Positions 36,463 through 45,233 of a stretch of 64,000 nt of DNA are shown piece after piece (positions within the stretch are counted from its first letter, which is position 1; each line of letters starts with the position of its first letter). The notes beneath the pieces were generated by a model. That model worked only from the letters and a program-made list of their open reading frames with translations, did not search any database and was not told where the DNA came from. The stretch comes from Engelhardtia mirabilis (GTDB lineage Bacteria > Planctomycetota > UBA1135 > GCA-002686595). The stretch is from NCBI GenBank assembly GCA_007751255.1, contig CP036296.1, forward strand, positions 5,270,001 through 5,334,000, written 5' to 3'. The position numbers were made by a program, and so were the translations under genes.

Positions 36463-38028
36463 TCAAGTGTAGAAGTGGCGCTGGCCCTTCATGTGGTGCG
36501 CCGCCTCGATCTCTTCGTCGGACTCGTACTGGAGGTCGTCCGAGTCGTCGTCGGAGAGGTAGGGGAAGAGGGCTTGATCCGCGGCGGGCAGTTGGCCGAA
36601 CTGGAGCCGGCCCTCCCTTACGGCGCGCAGACGCCCCACCTGTTGGCGTCCCTCCTTTGCCGACGAGACGAACTTGAAGTAGGTGGGGATCGCCTCGAGA
36701 TCGATCTTGCCTGCCTCGACCATGCGCAGGTCCGCGCGGAAGATCCAAGGCGCGCCCTTCTTCCGCCACTGCTCGGCCAGGCCCACGATGGCCTCCATCA
36801 TGATCGCCGTACTGCGCTGGTCGAGGGTGGCAAGGCCATGGGCCGTGCCCTCCAGCAGTCGCCTCGCTACGGACCGGTCGTCTTCGGCGCCCTTGACCGC
36901 TTTGAACAGACCGCTGTACGGAGGCGGTTTGCTGCCCAGCCCGTGAACCAGCGGCGCGCCTCGGTTGTGTCGCGCGCGAAGATTGTGAGCGGGATCGCCG
37001 ATCTGCATGTCCGTCCGCTGATCTTCGCTCCAGTTGCGATACTCGTTCCTGACCGAATCGCCGTATTTGTAGGGTCGGTCGTGGCCGTAGAAGTAGTTGG
37101 CGCCGTAGAGCACGGCGCCCAATCCCGCGCCGATTCCCGCGCCGACCGTGGCGCCAACCGCCGTCGCCCCCCCCACGAGCGCGCCCCCCGCTACCAGTCC
37201 AACGAACTTCACGGCCGACCACGGGAAGCGTTGAATGGGAGTTCCCGAGTAGTCGGTAGACGGTCTCTCGCTCGCGGCCCAGTCCGCCGCGATCGCCCTG
37301 CAGTGCGACAGAGCCTCTCGCTTCGACTGGCTCGCGCCGGGACCGGGCACCGAGCACTCGAGCTCGCGCCCGGATGGGAGTGACGAGCTGGGCTGACTCG
37401 CGAGTCGCGCCCCGAGCGCATCGGCTTCCCGCTCGAGGCCCGGGTCGTCGTTGATCGGCACGCCGTTGACCCGGCCGTTCGGGCGGACTCGCCCTCGAGC
37501 CTGCTGGACGAAGTGAGCCGCTTCGTGACCGATGAGCGCCCTGCCCCCCGGTGTGTGCGGGCGGTACATGCCCGGTGCGAAGTGCAGGTTCGCGCCGCGC
37601 GTAAAGGCCAGCGCCCCCATCGCGGGGGCCGCGGGGGAGTTCGGATAGACGCGGATCTGAGACAGGTCGTGCCCCAAGGTCTGCTCCATGCGCTGCAGAA
37701 GCGGGCCCGGCAGACCGGTTCGATTCGCCCGTTGCCGGGGATCGTCCATCCCGCGCAGGCCGCGTCGCACGGCCTCTCCCGCGGCGCCCTCGGACCGGGG
37801 CCCGGCGCCGTCCGGCGCGCTCCCCTGTCGATCCGCCCGCGCGCCATTCGATCGGCGCTGCGCCGGCGCCGCGAGTGGAGTCTCGACCAGGCCCCACCCC
37901 GGACGAGTTGGTGGGGATTCGACGGGCGATCCGATCGTGGACCGCCCCACCCTGGCCGCGGCATGGCGCGGTACGGCGACCACCGCGCGCGTCCTGGCCG
38001 TGTCCTCTCGACGACTCACTCGTTCCAT
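36463..38028 (-). CDS. DUF4157 (eCIS-core) protein, candidate injection-system cargo
   Basis: 521 residues from the ATG at 38028; a TTG at 38049 is an alternative. Residues about 105-210 form the DUF4157/eCIS-core domain, a zincin-like fold often found in proteins linked to contractile injection systems: RVYPNSPAAPAMGALAFTRG, then GHEAAHFVQQ with the HExxH motif (168-172) and a later Glu in LEREADALG (199-201). After a short linker a hydrophobic, Gly-rich segment (about 274-311) looks membrane-active, followed by about 200 hydrophilic residues and a very acidic tail region (SDDDSDDLQYESDEE). The core domain is thought to mark proteins for packaging, so this is the best cargo or toxin candidate. 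It is the last gene of the locus. Confidence 0.82.
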   Translation of the reverse strand: MERVSRREDTARTRAVVAVPRHAAARVGRSTIGSPVESPPTRPGWGLVETPLAAPAQRRSNGARADRQGSAPDGAGPRSEGAAGEAVRRGLRGMDDPRQRANRTGLPGPLLQRMEQTLGHDLSQIRVYPNSPAAPAMGALAFTRGANLHFAPGMYRPHTPGGRALIGHEAAHFVQQARGRVRPNGRVNGVPINDDPGLEREADALGARLASQPSSSLPSGRELECSVPGPGASQSKREALSHCRAIAADWAASERPSTDYSGTPIQRFPWSAVKFVGLVAGGALVGGATAVGATVGAGIGAGLGAVLYGANYFYGHDRPYKYGDSVRNEYRNWSEDQRTDMQIGDPAHNLRARHNRGAPLVHGLGSKPPPYSGLFKAVKGAEDDRSVARRLLEGTAHGLATLDQRSTAIMMEAIVGLAEQWRKKGAPWIFRADLRMVEAGKIDLEAIPTYFKFVSSAKEGRQQVGRLRAVREGRLQFGQLPAADQALFPYLSDDDSDDLQYESDEEIEAAHHMKGQRHFYT

Positions 38029-38136
38029 CGGTGGATTGCGGTTGCTCAAGGATCGCCGTTCAAGTCGTTGATGCGATGGGTGAGAGGAGTCCCCGACCGC
38101 GCCCGGGGGCGCGCTCCTGGTGCACAGTTCGCCGGC

Positions 38137-38868
38137 TCATCGCCGCTCCGGGATCGCCATCTGTTCGCGCACCGCGTCCAGGGAACGTTGGGTCCGCTCC
38201 AGGGCCTCCGACAGCTTGTGGAGCCTCTGCAGCGTCAGCAGCACGCCGAGTAGGGCGAGGACGATCAACGGCAGGACAAGGATGTTGTTCAAGAGCGACT
38301 GGGCCATGGTGTCGTACCAGGCCTCCGTCGTTCCGGTCGTTGACACCCAGCGGCGTTCACTGGTCGCGTCACCCGGGAACCACTGACCGAGGCGGTAGAC
38401 CTCGGCCCACAGGTTCTGCTTCTGGTAGTCGAGGGGCTCCTGGTCCGGGTCGGGCGCCAGTTGCTGCGCGAGCACCGCCAGAGGGTCCCCGGCGAGGTCC
38501 GGCGGCGGGGCGCTGGCGCTGGTAGCACCTCCGCCGGCACCCGCATTGGCGCTCACGGCCGGAGGCGCGCCAGCGGTGCTGGGTTCCGTGCTCCCCTGCG
38601 CCACTGCCGGGGCACCTGCAGGTGCTGGGGCTTTCGCAGCCGCCGGTGCAGACGTCTCCGCGGGAGCACTCGCAGCCGCGGGGGCAGACGTCTCCGCCGG
38701 GGCCGCATCCGCCTTGCCGAGGCCGAGGAGAGAGCATCCCGACAGGACGGTGCCGATCAAGAGCAGAGCGGCCAAGACCCTCCCATACCCTCGCGACCGA
38801 TCCCGTGCGTCCGTCGAAATGGAGTGGGTCGGCATCGTCTCGCTCGGCATCGTCTCGCTCGACATCAT
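38137..38868 (-). CDS. Double-anchored lipoprotein coupled to the PAAR gene
   Basis: 243 residues. A charged N-terminus precedes a lipoprotein signal (VLAALLLIGTVLSGC, lipobox Cys45). An Ala/Pro-rich spacer of about 75 residues (ETSAPAA-type repeats) follows, then a globular part. A transmembrane helix lies near the C-terminus (about 194-213; ILVLPLIVLALLGVLLTL), and a short coiled coil (LSEALERTQRSLDAVREQM) ends the protein. Its ATG shares a base with the PAAR stop (TGATG), so its synthesis should be coupled to the spike tip. A lipoprotein with both a lipid anchor and a C-terminal membrane helix could bridge or anchor structures in the envelope. I know no named family for it. Confidence 0.75.
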   Translation of the reverse strand: MMSSETMPSETMPTHSISTDARDRSRGYGRVLAALLLIGTVLSGCSLLGLGKADAAPAETSAPAAASAPAETSAPAAAKAPAPAGAPAVAQGSTEPSTAGAPPAVSANAGAGGGATSASAPPPDLAGDPLAVLAQQLAPDPDQEPLDYQKQNLWAEVYRLGQWFPGDATSERRWVSTTGTTEAWYDTMAQSLLNNILVLPLIVLALLGVLLTLQRLHKLSEALERTQRSLDAVREQMAIPERR

Positions 38869-39167
38869 CAGCCCCCGATCATCACGGTCGGCAAACCCGC
38901 GACGACGGTTCCGCCGTGGGCGCAGGTATCGCCCATGCGCGCGGCCGGTCGGCCGCTGATCAGGACGCTGGTCGAGCCCATGGCGATCGTGTCCGGCGGA
39001 CCGGTGCACACGAGCAGATCCCCCACGACCGAGGCGGGCATGCCGCCGATCAGGACGGTGGGGACGCCGGGACCCGTGATCGGACCGCCCACATGGGGGA
39101 TCGGGGGCAATCCCGGGGTGACCATCGGGCACACGTGCATGTCTGTCACTCGAGCGGCGGGGGGCAC
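38868..39167 (-). CDS. PAAR-type spike tip protein (Afp10-like)
   Basis: 99 residues. The GTG at 39167 is chosen because PPAARVTDMHVCP, the diagnostic PAAR start, follows directly and a GGAGG lies nine bases upstream. The chain is a series of short Gly/Pro-rich turns (TVLIGGMPASVVGD, STSVLISGRPAARMGD, HGGTVVAGLPTVMIGG) with Cys and His at metal-binding positions, the usual conical beta-helix that sharpens the VgrG-like spike. In eCIS particles this protein caps the tip and may carry an effector. It sits between the tape-measure-type gene and the lipoprotein gene, away from the VgrG-like gene. Confidence 0.9.
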   Translation of the reverse strand: MPPAARVTDMHVCPMVTPGLPPIPHVGGPITGPGVPTVLIGGMPASVVGDLLVCTGPPDTIAMGSTSVLISGRPAARMGDTCAHGGTVVAGLPTVMIGG

Positions 39168-39282
39168 GGTCGGCTCCTCCAGTTGCAGGCCAAGGGGCAC
39201 TTCGGTCCGCCCCCACCGTAGGGACTGCCGCTCGCAGGACCACATGCACTCCCCCCGCACCCTGCTAGCACCTGCTTGCAGC

Positions 39283-42200
39283 TCACGGGTGGCGACCCCC
39301 GACAATCGAGACGTCGAGCAGCCCGACCCACGACAAGCTCACGAGACCGAGGGGGAGCGAACTGCGCTCCAGCAGTTGGTCCAATTCGCGGCGTCCGAGC
39401 TGCGTCCGCCGCGCGGAGCCACTCCGCGGTCCGATGCGCCCACTGCGCAGGATGAAGTACTGCTCGATCGCCCCCGGCCCGTGGCTCGCCATGCCCGGGA
39501 TGACGTTGGCCAGACTCGCCAGGAGCGCGCGCGCCACCCGCTCGACGGCCAACGCCTGGGCCGGTAGCGGCGCCTCGATCGTTCTGGCAAGGGGCCGGCC
39601 AGCCTCGGCTTCCAACGGGATCCCGGCCAGGAGCAGGGTCATCGGATCGGCATGCCAACCCTCGGGCCGCTCCAGGTTGCAGACCGAAGCGAGCAGCCAC
39701 TGGCGATGCAGTTGCCGCAGGGATTCCCGATCGGGCGTCTCCAACTGTTCGAAGAGGTCCGCGCAGGCCCCGGGCAGGAAAGCGACCAACAACGCCAGTC
39801 CCGCCGCGCGGCTCGGAGTCCAACCGTCCGGATCAGCCATCGACCCTGGCTCCGCGGACCAACGCTCGACCGTCAGCGCTCGAGACCCGCTGCCATCGAG
39901 TTCGCGATCGCTCACGCGCGCGGCACCCGACCACAGGGGCTCGAGCACCGTCACCTGGTCGTGCTCCGCGGTGCCGCTGGGCGCCGGCGCGGTCGAGATC
40001 GCCGTCCGCAGTCGACCCAGCTCGGCGGGGGTCGGCGGACGCCCCTCGCCGATCCAGGAGGCCTGGTCCCGATCGAACCAGTCGGGCAGGCTCGCGCCCG
40101 ATTCGATTCGCTGGCGCAGTGCCTGGGCCAATCGCGCCGCCGCGCGCGCGCGCTGGGCCGGGTCGCCGAGCGCACCGGGAGCGGGAAGGGCCAACTCGAA
40201 CAGCAGCGCCAGTTCGAGGTCGTTCGATCGCGCGCTCGAGCCACCACCGACCCGCGCTGCGGGCAGGTGTCGAGTCCCACGGATCGCCCGCTCGAGCTCA
40301 TCGCCGGTTCGAGCTCCGCCCGGCGGGAACGGCAGCCGCAGGGTCGCCCACAACTCGGTGGGCTCCGGCGCACGCCGCTCTCGAACCCAAGCTGTCTCGG
40401 CGGCGCCGCGATCGATCCACTCGGGCCACGGTGCGCCGAGTTGATCGAGGCGGGCGATAGCGGCGGCGACCCTGCGACCCAGGCTCGCGCGCGTCTGCGC
40501 CGCCGTCACCGACTCAGGGCGGGGCGCGAGTTCCTCCCGCACCAGCGGCGGGCACGCCCCGCTCGCTCCGTCGCTCGATCCCTCGATCCGCCAGACGATT
40601 GCCCCGCCGCCCGAGCTCCCGTTGGTCAAAGCCCCATCGACGAAGGCCACCAGAGCGTCGATCAGGCCTTCGACGGTGTTGGATTCGACCTCCTCGGACT
40701 CCGCTCGGCTCTCGAACGTGGTCGCGGCCCAGTCGCCGGATCCGACGCGGATCAAGCCAGCGAGGTCCGCCGCACTCGGCGCGCGGCCGGCTCGGATCCA
40801 GCCTGCGCGCTCGGCGTCGGGGCTGAGCCAATGCGGCCGAGCTCGACTCCCGGTGCGGATGGTCGAGAGCGCTTGCGCGACGTGGGGACCGCTCACCTTC
40901 GCGAGCGGGGCCGAGCCGGCTTCGGCGTTCGCACATGCCTCGACGAGTGCAGCGGCCAGGGCTGCGATCAGAGTGCGGTCGGGACTCGGATCGGCCGGGC
41001 CCCCTGCAACCGTTGCGCCGTCGTCGACCGTCCCCGCGCCGGCGGCGGTCGCGGGCGCGGCTCCATCCGATTCGCGGCTCGCGGCCAGTCGCTGCGACGG
41101 CACCTTCGCCCCGCCAAGATGGGGTTGCGTCCCACGTGCGATTGGAGCCGCAGCCGCTCCCATGACCGCGGCTCCCGACAACCCGCCCCCCCCGCCGCCC
41201 GGCAAGCGCAGGACGGCGAGGATTTCCGCGAGCTGCGGCGCGGTCCTGCCTCGCACCCACGTCGCTCGGGCCGCGGCGGGATCCAGGATCGGCGGCCAGG
41301 GTGTGTTCGATGAAGCTAGCTCGGCAATCCAACCCGCCAAGCGCCGCCCGATGGCCTGCGTGGCGCGATCGACGCCGTGCGCCAGCGGCGACGAGCACCC
41401 GTCGAGGTAGGCCGCGATCAACAGCACGATCGCTCCGGCCCGACCACTGCGTGTCTCGATCAGCGCGGAGATGTTCGTGCGGACAGCGCCGGGTTCTCTT
41501 CCCGGCCAGCGCTGCATGAGAGCCTCGGTCAGCACGCTCGTTCCATGGCGCCGCGGGGCTCCCGTCGGCTCGTGGACGGCATCCGATTCCCTCAGGGCCT
41601 CGAGTTCCCCCAGGGCTGCGCCAACCGACGGCTCGCTCAGTCCGGCAGGGACCGCCGCCAGCAGTTCGAGCAGGGCCGTGACTCGCGCCGCACCGCGCCG
41701 ATCGCTCCCAGGTCGCTGCTCGGAGGCGCGCCGCTCGCCGAGGAACCAGGGAGGACCGGCGAACGCCCCGAGCACGCCGCGGATCCAAGTCGGCGCCGCC
41801 TCACCCGCGGCCCGCTGCTCGCCCGTGACGACGATTCGCGAGCACGTGGCGCGCAGCCAGTCCTCGAGCGGATCCTCGGCGAGCCTCTTCGGAGCGGCTG
41901 CCGCCCGCGTCGGCCGTGGCCGCTGGCCGGCCGCGAACCAGGGCTCGGCGCCGAGGGCCGCCCAGAGTGCTCGGTTCCAGGAGGCTCGCGAATCGGCTCC
42001 CAGCGGGGCTCGCTCGAATCGCGCATCGGCATCGTTCGATTCCGACTTCGCCACCAATGCGGTTGCCACCCGCGCAACGGCCGCCGCATCGGATCGACGG
42101 ACCTCGCCCGCGACGATCCTTGCCTCGGCCGGATGGGCCGTCGACGAGGGCTCCGCCGGCAGCGGAATCGCCGACGAGTGGAACGTCGGCCCCTGCGGCG

Positions 42201-42642
42201 CCGGCGTGAGGTCAGCCGGCGTCCCACCCGGCGCTGGGACGGCCGTCGGCGATGAAGCTGCGTGCGGGACATCCGTCGGCCTTGCGACCGCCGGCGAGGG
42301 CCCAGTCGCCGGCGGGGCCGCTTCGAACTCCAGCTCGCTCATGGCTCGCTCACCGTCGCGCTCGAGCGAGGCCTGGGCCGCGATCAAGATCTTCTGGGCC
42401 CACAGCCACCCCGCGGCCTCGTCGTCGAGTCCGGCCAGGTCGAAGTCCAGCTCGACCCGCAGGCGACCGATCACCGCCCCTCGCAGCTGCGACGCCTGCC
42501 CGGCGAGCAGGGAATCGAGTTTCGCGCCCAATCCGCTGCGCGCGATGCGCTCCAGTCGGGTTCGCAGCTCGAAGGCCTCGGGCCCCGCGCCCTCGACCTT
42601 CAAGTGCAGCCGCTCGACCCGGCCCTTGGCGCCCGTCGGCAT
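39283..42642 (-). CDS. Contractile injection system tape-measure-type protein (CIS_TMP, Afp14-like)
   Basis: 1119 residues. The N-terminal 100 residues (HLKVEGAGPEAFELRTRLERIARSG, GRLRVELDFDLAGLDDEAAG) and the C-terminal 160 (LALLVAFLPGACADLFEQL, MTLLLAGIPLEAEA) match the ends typical of CIS_TMP proteins; the middle is a long Ala/Pro/Arg-rich, repeat-like section containing many short AELA/ATWVRxGRxP modules (for example RATWVRGRTAPQLAEIL, RAGWIRAGRAPSAADLAGLI, AAWVRERRAPEPTELWATL). Such proteins set or guide tube length in Afp-type particles. The unit-like middle modules would allow length variation. The gene lies nine bases downstream of the 555-residue protein gene. Confidence 0.8.
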   Translation of the reverse strand: MPTGAKGRVERLHLKVEGAGPEAFELRTRLERIARSGLGAKLDSLLAGQASQLRGAVIGRLRVELDFDLAGLDDEAAGWLWAQKILIAAQASLERDGERAMSELEFEAAPPATGPSPAVARPTDVPHAASSPTAVPAPGGTPADLTPAPQGPTFHSSAIPLPAEPSSTAHPAEARIVAGEVRRSDAAAVARVATALVAKSESNDADARFERAPLGADSRASWNRALWAALGAEPWFAAGQRPRPTRAAAAPKRLAEDPLEDWLRATCSRIVVTGEQRAAGEAAPTWIRGVLGAFAGPPWFLGERRASEQRPGSDRRGAARVTALLELLAAVPAGLSEPSVGAALGELEALRESDAVHEPTGAPRRHGTSVLTEALMQRWPGREPGAVRTNISALIETRSGRAGAIVLLIAAYLDGCSSPLAHGVDRATQAIGRRLAGWIAELASSNTPWPPILDPAAARATWVRGRTAPQLAEILAVLRLPGGGGGGLSGAAVMGAAAAPIARGTQPHLGGAKVPSQRLAASRESDGAAPATAAGAGTVDDGATVAGGPADPSPDRTLIAALAAALVEACANAEAGSAPLAKVSGPHVAQALSTIRTGSRARPHWLSPDAERAGWIRAGRAPSAADLAGLIRVGSGDWAATTFESRAESEEVESNTVEGLIDALVAFVDGALTNGSSGGGAIVWRIEGSSDGASGACPPLVREELAPRPESVTAAQTRASLGRRVAAAIARLDQLGAPWPEWIDRGAAETAWVRERRAPEPTELWATLRLPFPPGGARTGDELERAIRGTRHLPAARVGGGSSARSNDLELALLFELALPAPGALGDPAQRARAAARLAQALRQRIESGASLPDWFDRDQASWIGEGRPPTPAELGRLRTAISTAPAPSGTAEHDQVTVLEPLWSGAARVSDRELDGSGSRALTVERWSAEPGSMADPDGWTPSRAAGLALLVAFLPGACADLFEQLETPDRESLRQLHRQWLLASVCNLERPEGWHADPMTLLLAGIPLEAEAGRPLARTIEAPLPAQALAVERVARALLASLANVIPGMASHGPGAIEQYFILRSGRIGPRSGSARRTQLGRRELDQLLERSSLPLGLVSLSWVGLLDVSIVGGRHP

Positions 42643-42651
42643 GGTCGGGCC

Positions 42652-44319
42652 TCAGCCTTGGAAGAGCCAACGCAGGAAGGGCACGTGCTGCGGCTCGGGT
42701 TGCAGGCCGGATGCCCGCGACCGCGCTCGCGCTGTCACCGCGCGTGCGAACCCCAGGACCACGGTCGAGTCGTGCTCCGTGACGATGGTCAGCGGTTCGT
42801 CGAAGGAGGCCAGCAGGATGAACTCCAGACCCTCGCAGGCCTCGTCGTCGGCGATCGACACGGGCCGACTGGCGACCTTGACGCGCGCACCGCCGGGGCC
42901 CACTTGCTTGGCGAGAGCACCGAAGACCTGGGCCACCGTGAAGCCGACCAACTCGCACAGGGCCACGAGCCCTTGGCGCTTGGGGTCTACCCGTTCGACC
43001 TCGCTGCAGTCGCAGAAGGTGAACGGATCGTTGAGCGGCTCGATCAGGCTCGGGGCCGGCCGCGCCGCGTCCAGCCCACTGCCCGGCATCGGCGCGGTCG
43101 AGTCGGCGCCCCGCGGCCCCGGCTCGGCGGCTCGGGGCGCCTCGCGCGAGCAGCGCAGCGGATCCAGGGGCCACAGGGACGCGATGCGCTGGGGCCGGTC
43201 CAGACGCAGCTCGCGCATCCACGCCCGCGTGCCGGCGTCGCACTGCAGCGGCGACAGGGTCCAGGCCATCGGCCGCTCCCGCTCGCTCTGCGCCGGATCG
43301 CGATCGCGGGGCAGGAAGGGTCGCAGCCGCTGTAGCCCGCGCAGGAGCGCATGTACGCGGTCTGCGGCGACTTCGCGCACGAAGCGCGGTGAGTAGCCCA
43401 GGAGTTCCAGACGCGACAGACCGAGCGCGAAGCCGGCGCGCCAGCGCCCGTCCCAGCGCCACGCCCGCAGCTCGTCGCGGTACAGCCACCCCAGGGGCAC
43501 CCCGACCTCGACCGACTCGCAGTTGCTTGCGTTCCTCGGCCATTGAAAATCCGAATCGAAGCCGCGCAGCTCGATGTACTGCTGGGCCCGCGCCCGCTGC
43601 CAGAGGCTGTAGACGATGTCGTTGAGGGCGGCCATGGTCAGCACGTCTCGGGCGGAGGGTCGCCCGTAGCTCAGCTCGTCGGACAGGTCCAGGGCGCTCA
43701 AACGCCTGCGGGTGTCGTTGCGGAAGGGCTCCGACTGCTCGCGACTCATCTCCGCGTGGATCCGGGCCTTGAGCTCGTCGAATTGCTTGCGGAGGCGGCT
43801 CCCGTCACCGGCGCGCAGGTCCGCGAGGGATTCCAGCGGCAGGCAGCGGCTGGCGTCCGGCGTTCGGCTGACCACGCGACCGCGCACCATCTGGACCTCG
43901 AACGAGTCCTCCCGCCGCGTCGCTCCGCTGATCGGGTCCGTGACGTCGTAGGAGCGGTAGAACAAGACAGGGGTCAGGTTCTCGGTCGGCGAGCCGGGGT
44001 CGGCGACGTGCGGGTGCTTCGCGTCCGCCTCGCGCGGATCGAGCAGTCCGGAACAGACCGGCACTCGCTGGGGCTTGTCGACTCGAATCAGACGTCCCAG
44101 GGGATCGATGGCAGCCCCCGCTCCCAGCTCCCACTCGCGTGTCTGGGGGATCAGTCGGCCGGTGAGGCCGAAGAGGATGCCCTGCCCGTGGAACTGGCGC
44201 GCCTGGAAGCGGGCCAGGTCCTGGCTCGCATCGGCCATCTGATTCAGCGCGGCCGCTGTGACGACCTGCCCCGGTTCGAAACGCGGAAGCCAGGGCCGCT
44301 GTTCCCTTGTCGTGCTCAT
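42652..44319 (-). CDS. Conserved-position eCIS protein of unknown role (555 residues)
   Basis: No domain recognised. The N-terminus (RFEPGQVVTAAALNQM, LGAGAAIDPLGRLIRV) has short motifs like those in eCIS and phage baseplate or fibre-associated proteins that start with a 'location/placement' segment. The C-terminal 120 residues are more compact and contain three Cys near CDCSEVERVDPKRQGLVALCE. It overlaps the upstream tail-protein gene (ATGA), so it is produced with the baseplate. Since no tail-fibre gene is recognisable in the locus, this protein and its position make it one of two candidates for the receptor-binding or peripheral baseplate element. That role is a guess. Confidence 0.6.
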   Translation of the reverse strand: MSTTREQRPWLPRFEPGQVVTAAALNQMADASQDLARFQARQFHGQGILFGLTGRLIPQTREWELGAGAAIDPLGRLIRVDKPQRVPVCSGLLDPREADAKHPHVADPGSPTENLTPVLFYRSYDVTDPISGATRREDSFEVQMVRGRVVSRTPDASRCLPLESLADLRAGDGSRLRKQFDELKARIHAEMSREQSEPFRNDTRRRLSALDLSDELSYGRPSARDVLTMAALNDIVYSLWQRARAQQYIELRGFDSDFQWPRNASNCESVEVGVPLGWLYRDELRAWRWDGRWRAGFALGLSRLELLGYSPRFVREVAADRVHALLRGLQRLRPFLPRDRDPAQSERERPMAWTLSPLQCDAGTRAWMRELRLDRPQRIASLWPLDPLRCSREAPRAAEPGPRGADSTAPMPGSGLDAARPAPSLIEPLNDPFTFCDCSEVERVDPKRQGLVALCELVGFTVAQVFGALAKQVGPGGARVKVASRPVSIADDEACEGLEFILLASFDEPLTIVTEHDSTVVLGFARAVTARARSRASGLQPEPQHVPFLRWLFQG

Positions 44320-45233
44320 GACCCCTGTCCTCCCTCGCTCGGCAGACGTCCGGCGTCGAGCTGGTCGTCGCCTCCGGTGTGGAGCGCTTCATCCGCGGTC
44401 ACTCGCGTTCGCACGAGGGCCAGGACCTCCGTGCGACTGGCCCCACTCGGCAGCACGGTCTCGATCAACTCGGGCCAGAAGCTCGCCGACACGCGATGCA
44501 GGTCGATCCACAGGTGCGCCGGGGCGTTGCGCTCGATCCACTCGCGCGCGTCCCTCGAGCCGTCATGGGTGCGAAAGGTCGACACCGGGGGGAGCAGTAG
44601 CGTCGCGCGCCAGGCGATTCCGTCGTCCGTCAGGAAGTCAACTCGGTCGTCGCACAGGATGCGCGGCTCCGCCTCCTCGTCGTCGTCGCCCGCAGGCTGG
44701 CAGCCGGGATCCGGAGCTCCCTTGGACGGCTCGACCGCGTCCGGGCGGTGGGCGCAGTACTCCAGCAGCACGGGACACTCGTCCGGCGAGCGCGGGTCCA
44801 GCCTGAAGGCCGTGCAGAACAGCTCGAGGAACCCGCGCGCCGTGCCCCGCGTTCGCATCAGGCGAGGCAGGGCACGCAGCGCCCGGGACTTGGCCTCGAG
44901 CAGCGCGCGGCACTCGCTCGGATCCTCCGTGAGGCGCCAAACAGATTCCGGTTCGAAGCTGAAGTCGAACCAGGCGGCGACCTCGTCCAGGACCTCGCTC
45001 TGCCGCTCGATCCGCTCGGCCTCGGTGCCGCCCCAGGTGCCCGGTGGCGTGACCTGAGTTGCCGCCGGCGAGAGCCAAGCGGGGAGCTCGTCGAGGGCCA
45101 GGACGAATTGCCGGCAGACCACGTTCAAGGGCCGGAAGTAGGTGCGGATCTGCTCGAAGGAGTAGGCATCGCGACGGTAGACCGCCGGCAGCGCCTCCTC
45201 GAGCGGCGTGTAGAGAGGTCCGGTTTCAAGCAT
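44316..45233 (-). CDS. Phage tail-type protein (gpI/TIGR02242-like; Afp12-position)
   Basis: 305 residues. The N-terminal LEEALPAVYRRDAYSFEQIRTYFRPLN and the following helix-turn pattern ending in LLEAKSRALRALPRLMRTRGTARGFLELF match the gpI/TIGR02242 tail proteins, which form part of the baseplate wedge. The rest is a short beta-rich region. The gene overlaps both neighbours, eight bases at its start and four at its end, fitting co-assembly with the large wedge proteins upstream. The family call is moderate because the sequence is divergent after residue 150. Confidence 0.7.
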   Translation of the reverse strand: MLETGPLYTPLEEALPAVYRRDAYSFEQIRTYFRPLNVVCRQFVLALDELPAWLSPAATQVTPPGTWGGTEAERIERQSEVLDEVAAWFDFSFEPESVWRLTEDPSECRALLEAKSRALRALPRLMRTRGTARGFLELFCTAFRLDPRSPDECPVLLEYCAHRPDAVEPSKGAPDPGCQPAGDDDEEAEPRILCDDRVDFLTDDGIAWRATLLLPPVSTFRTHDGSRDAREWIERNAPAHLWIDLHRVSASFWPELIETVLPSGASRTEVLALVRTRVTADEALHTGGDDQLDAGRLPSEGGQGS

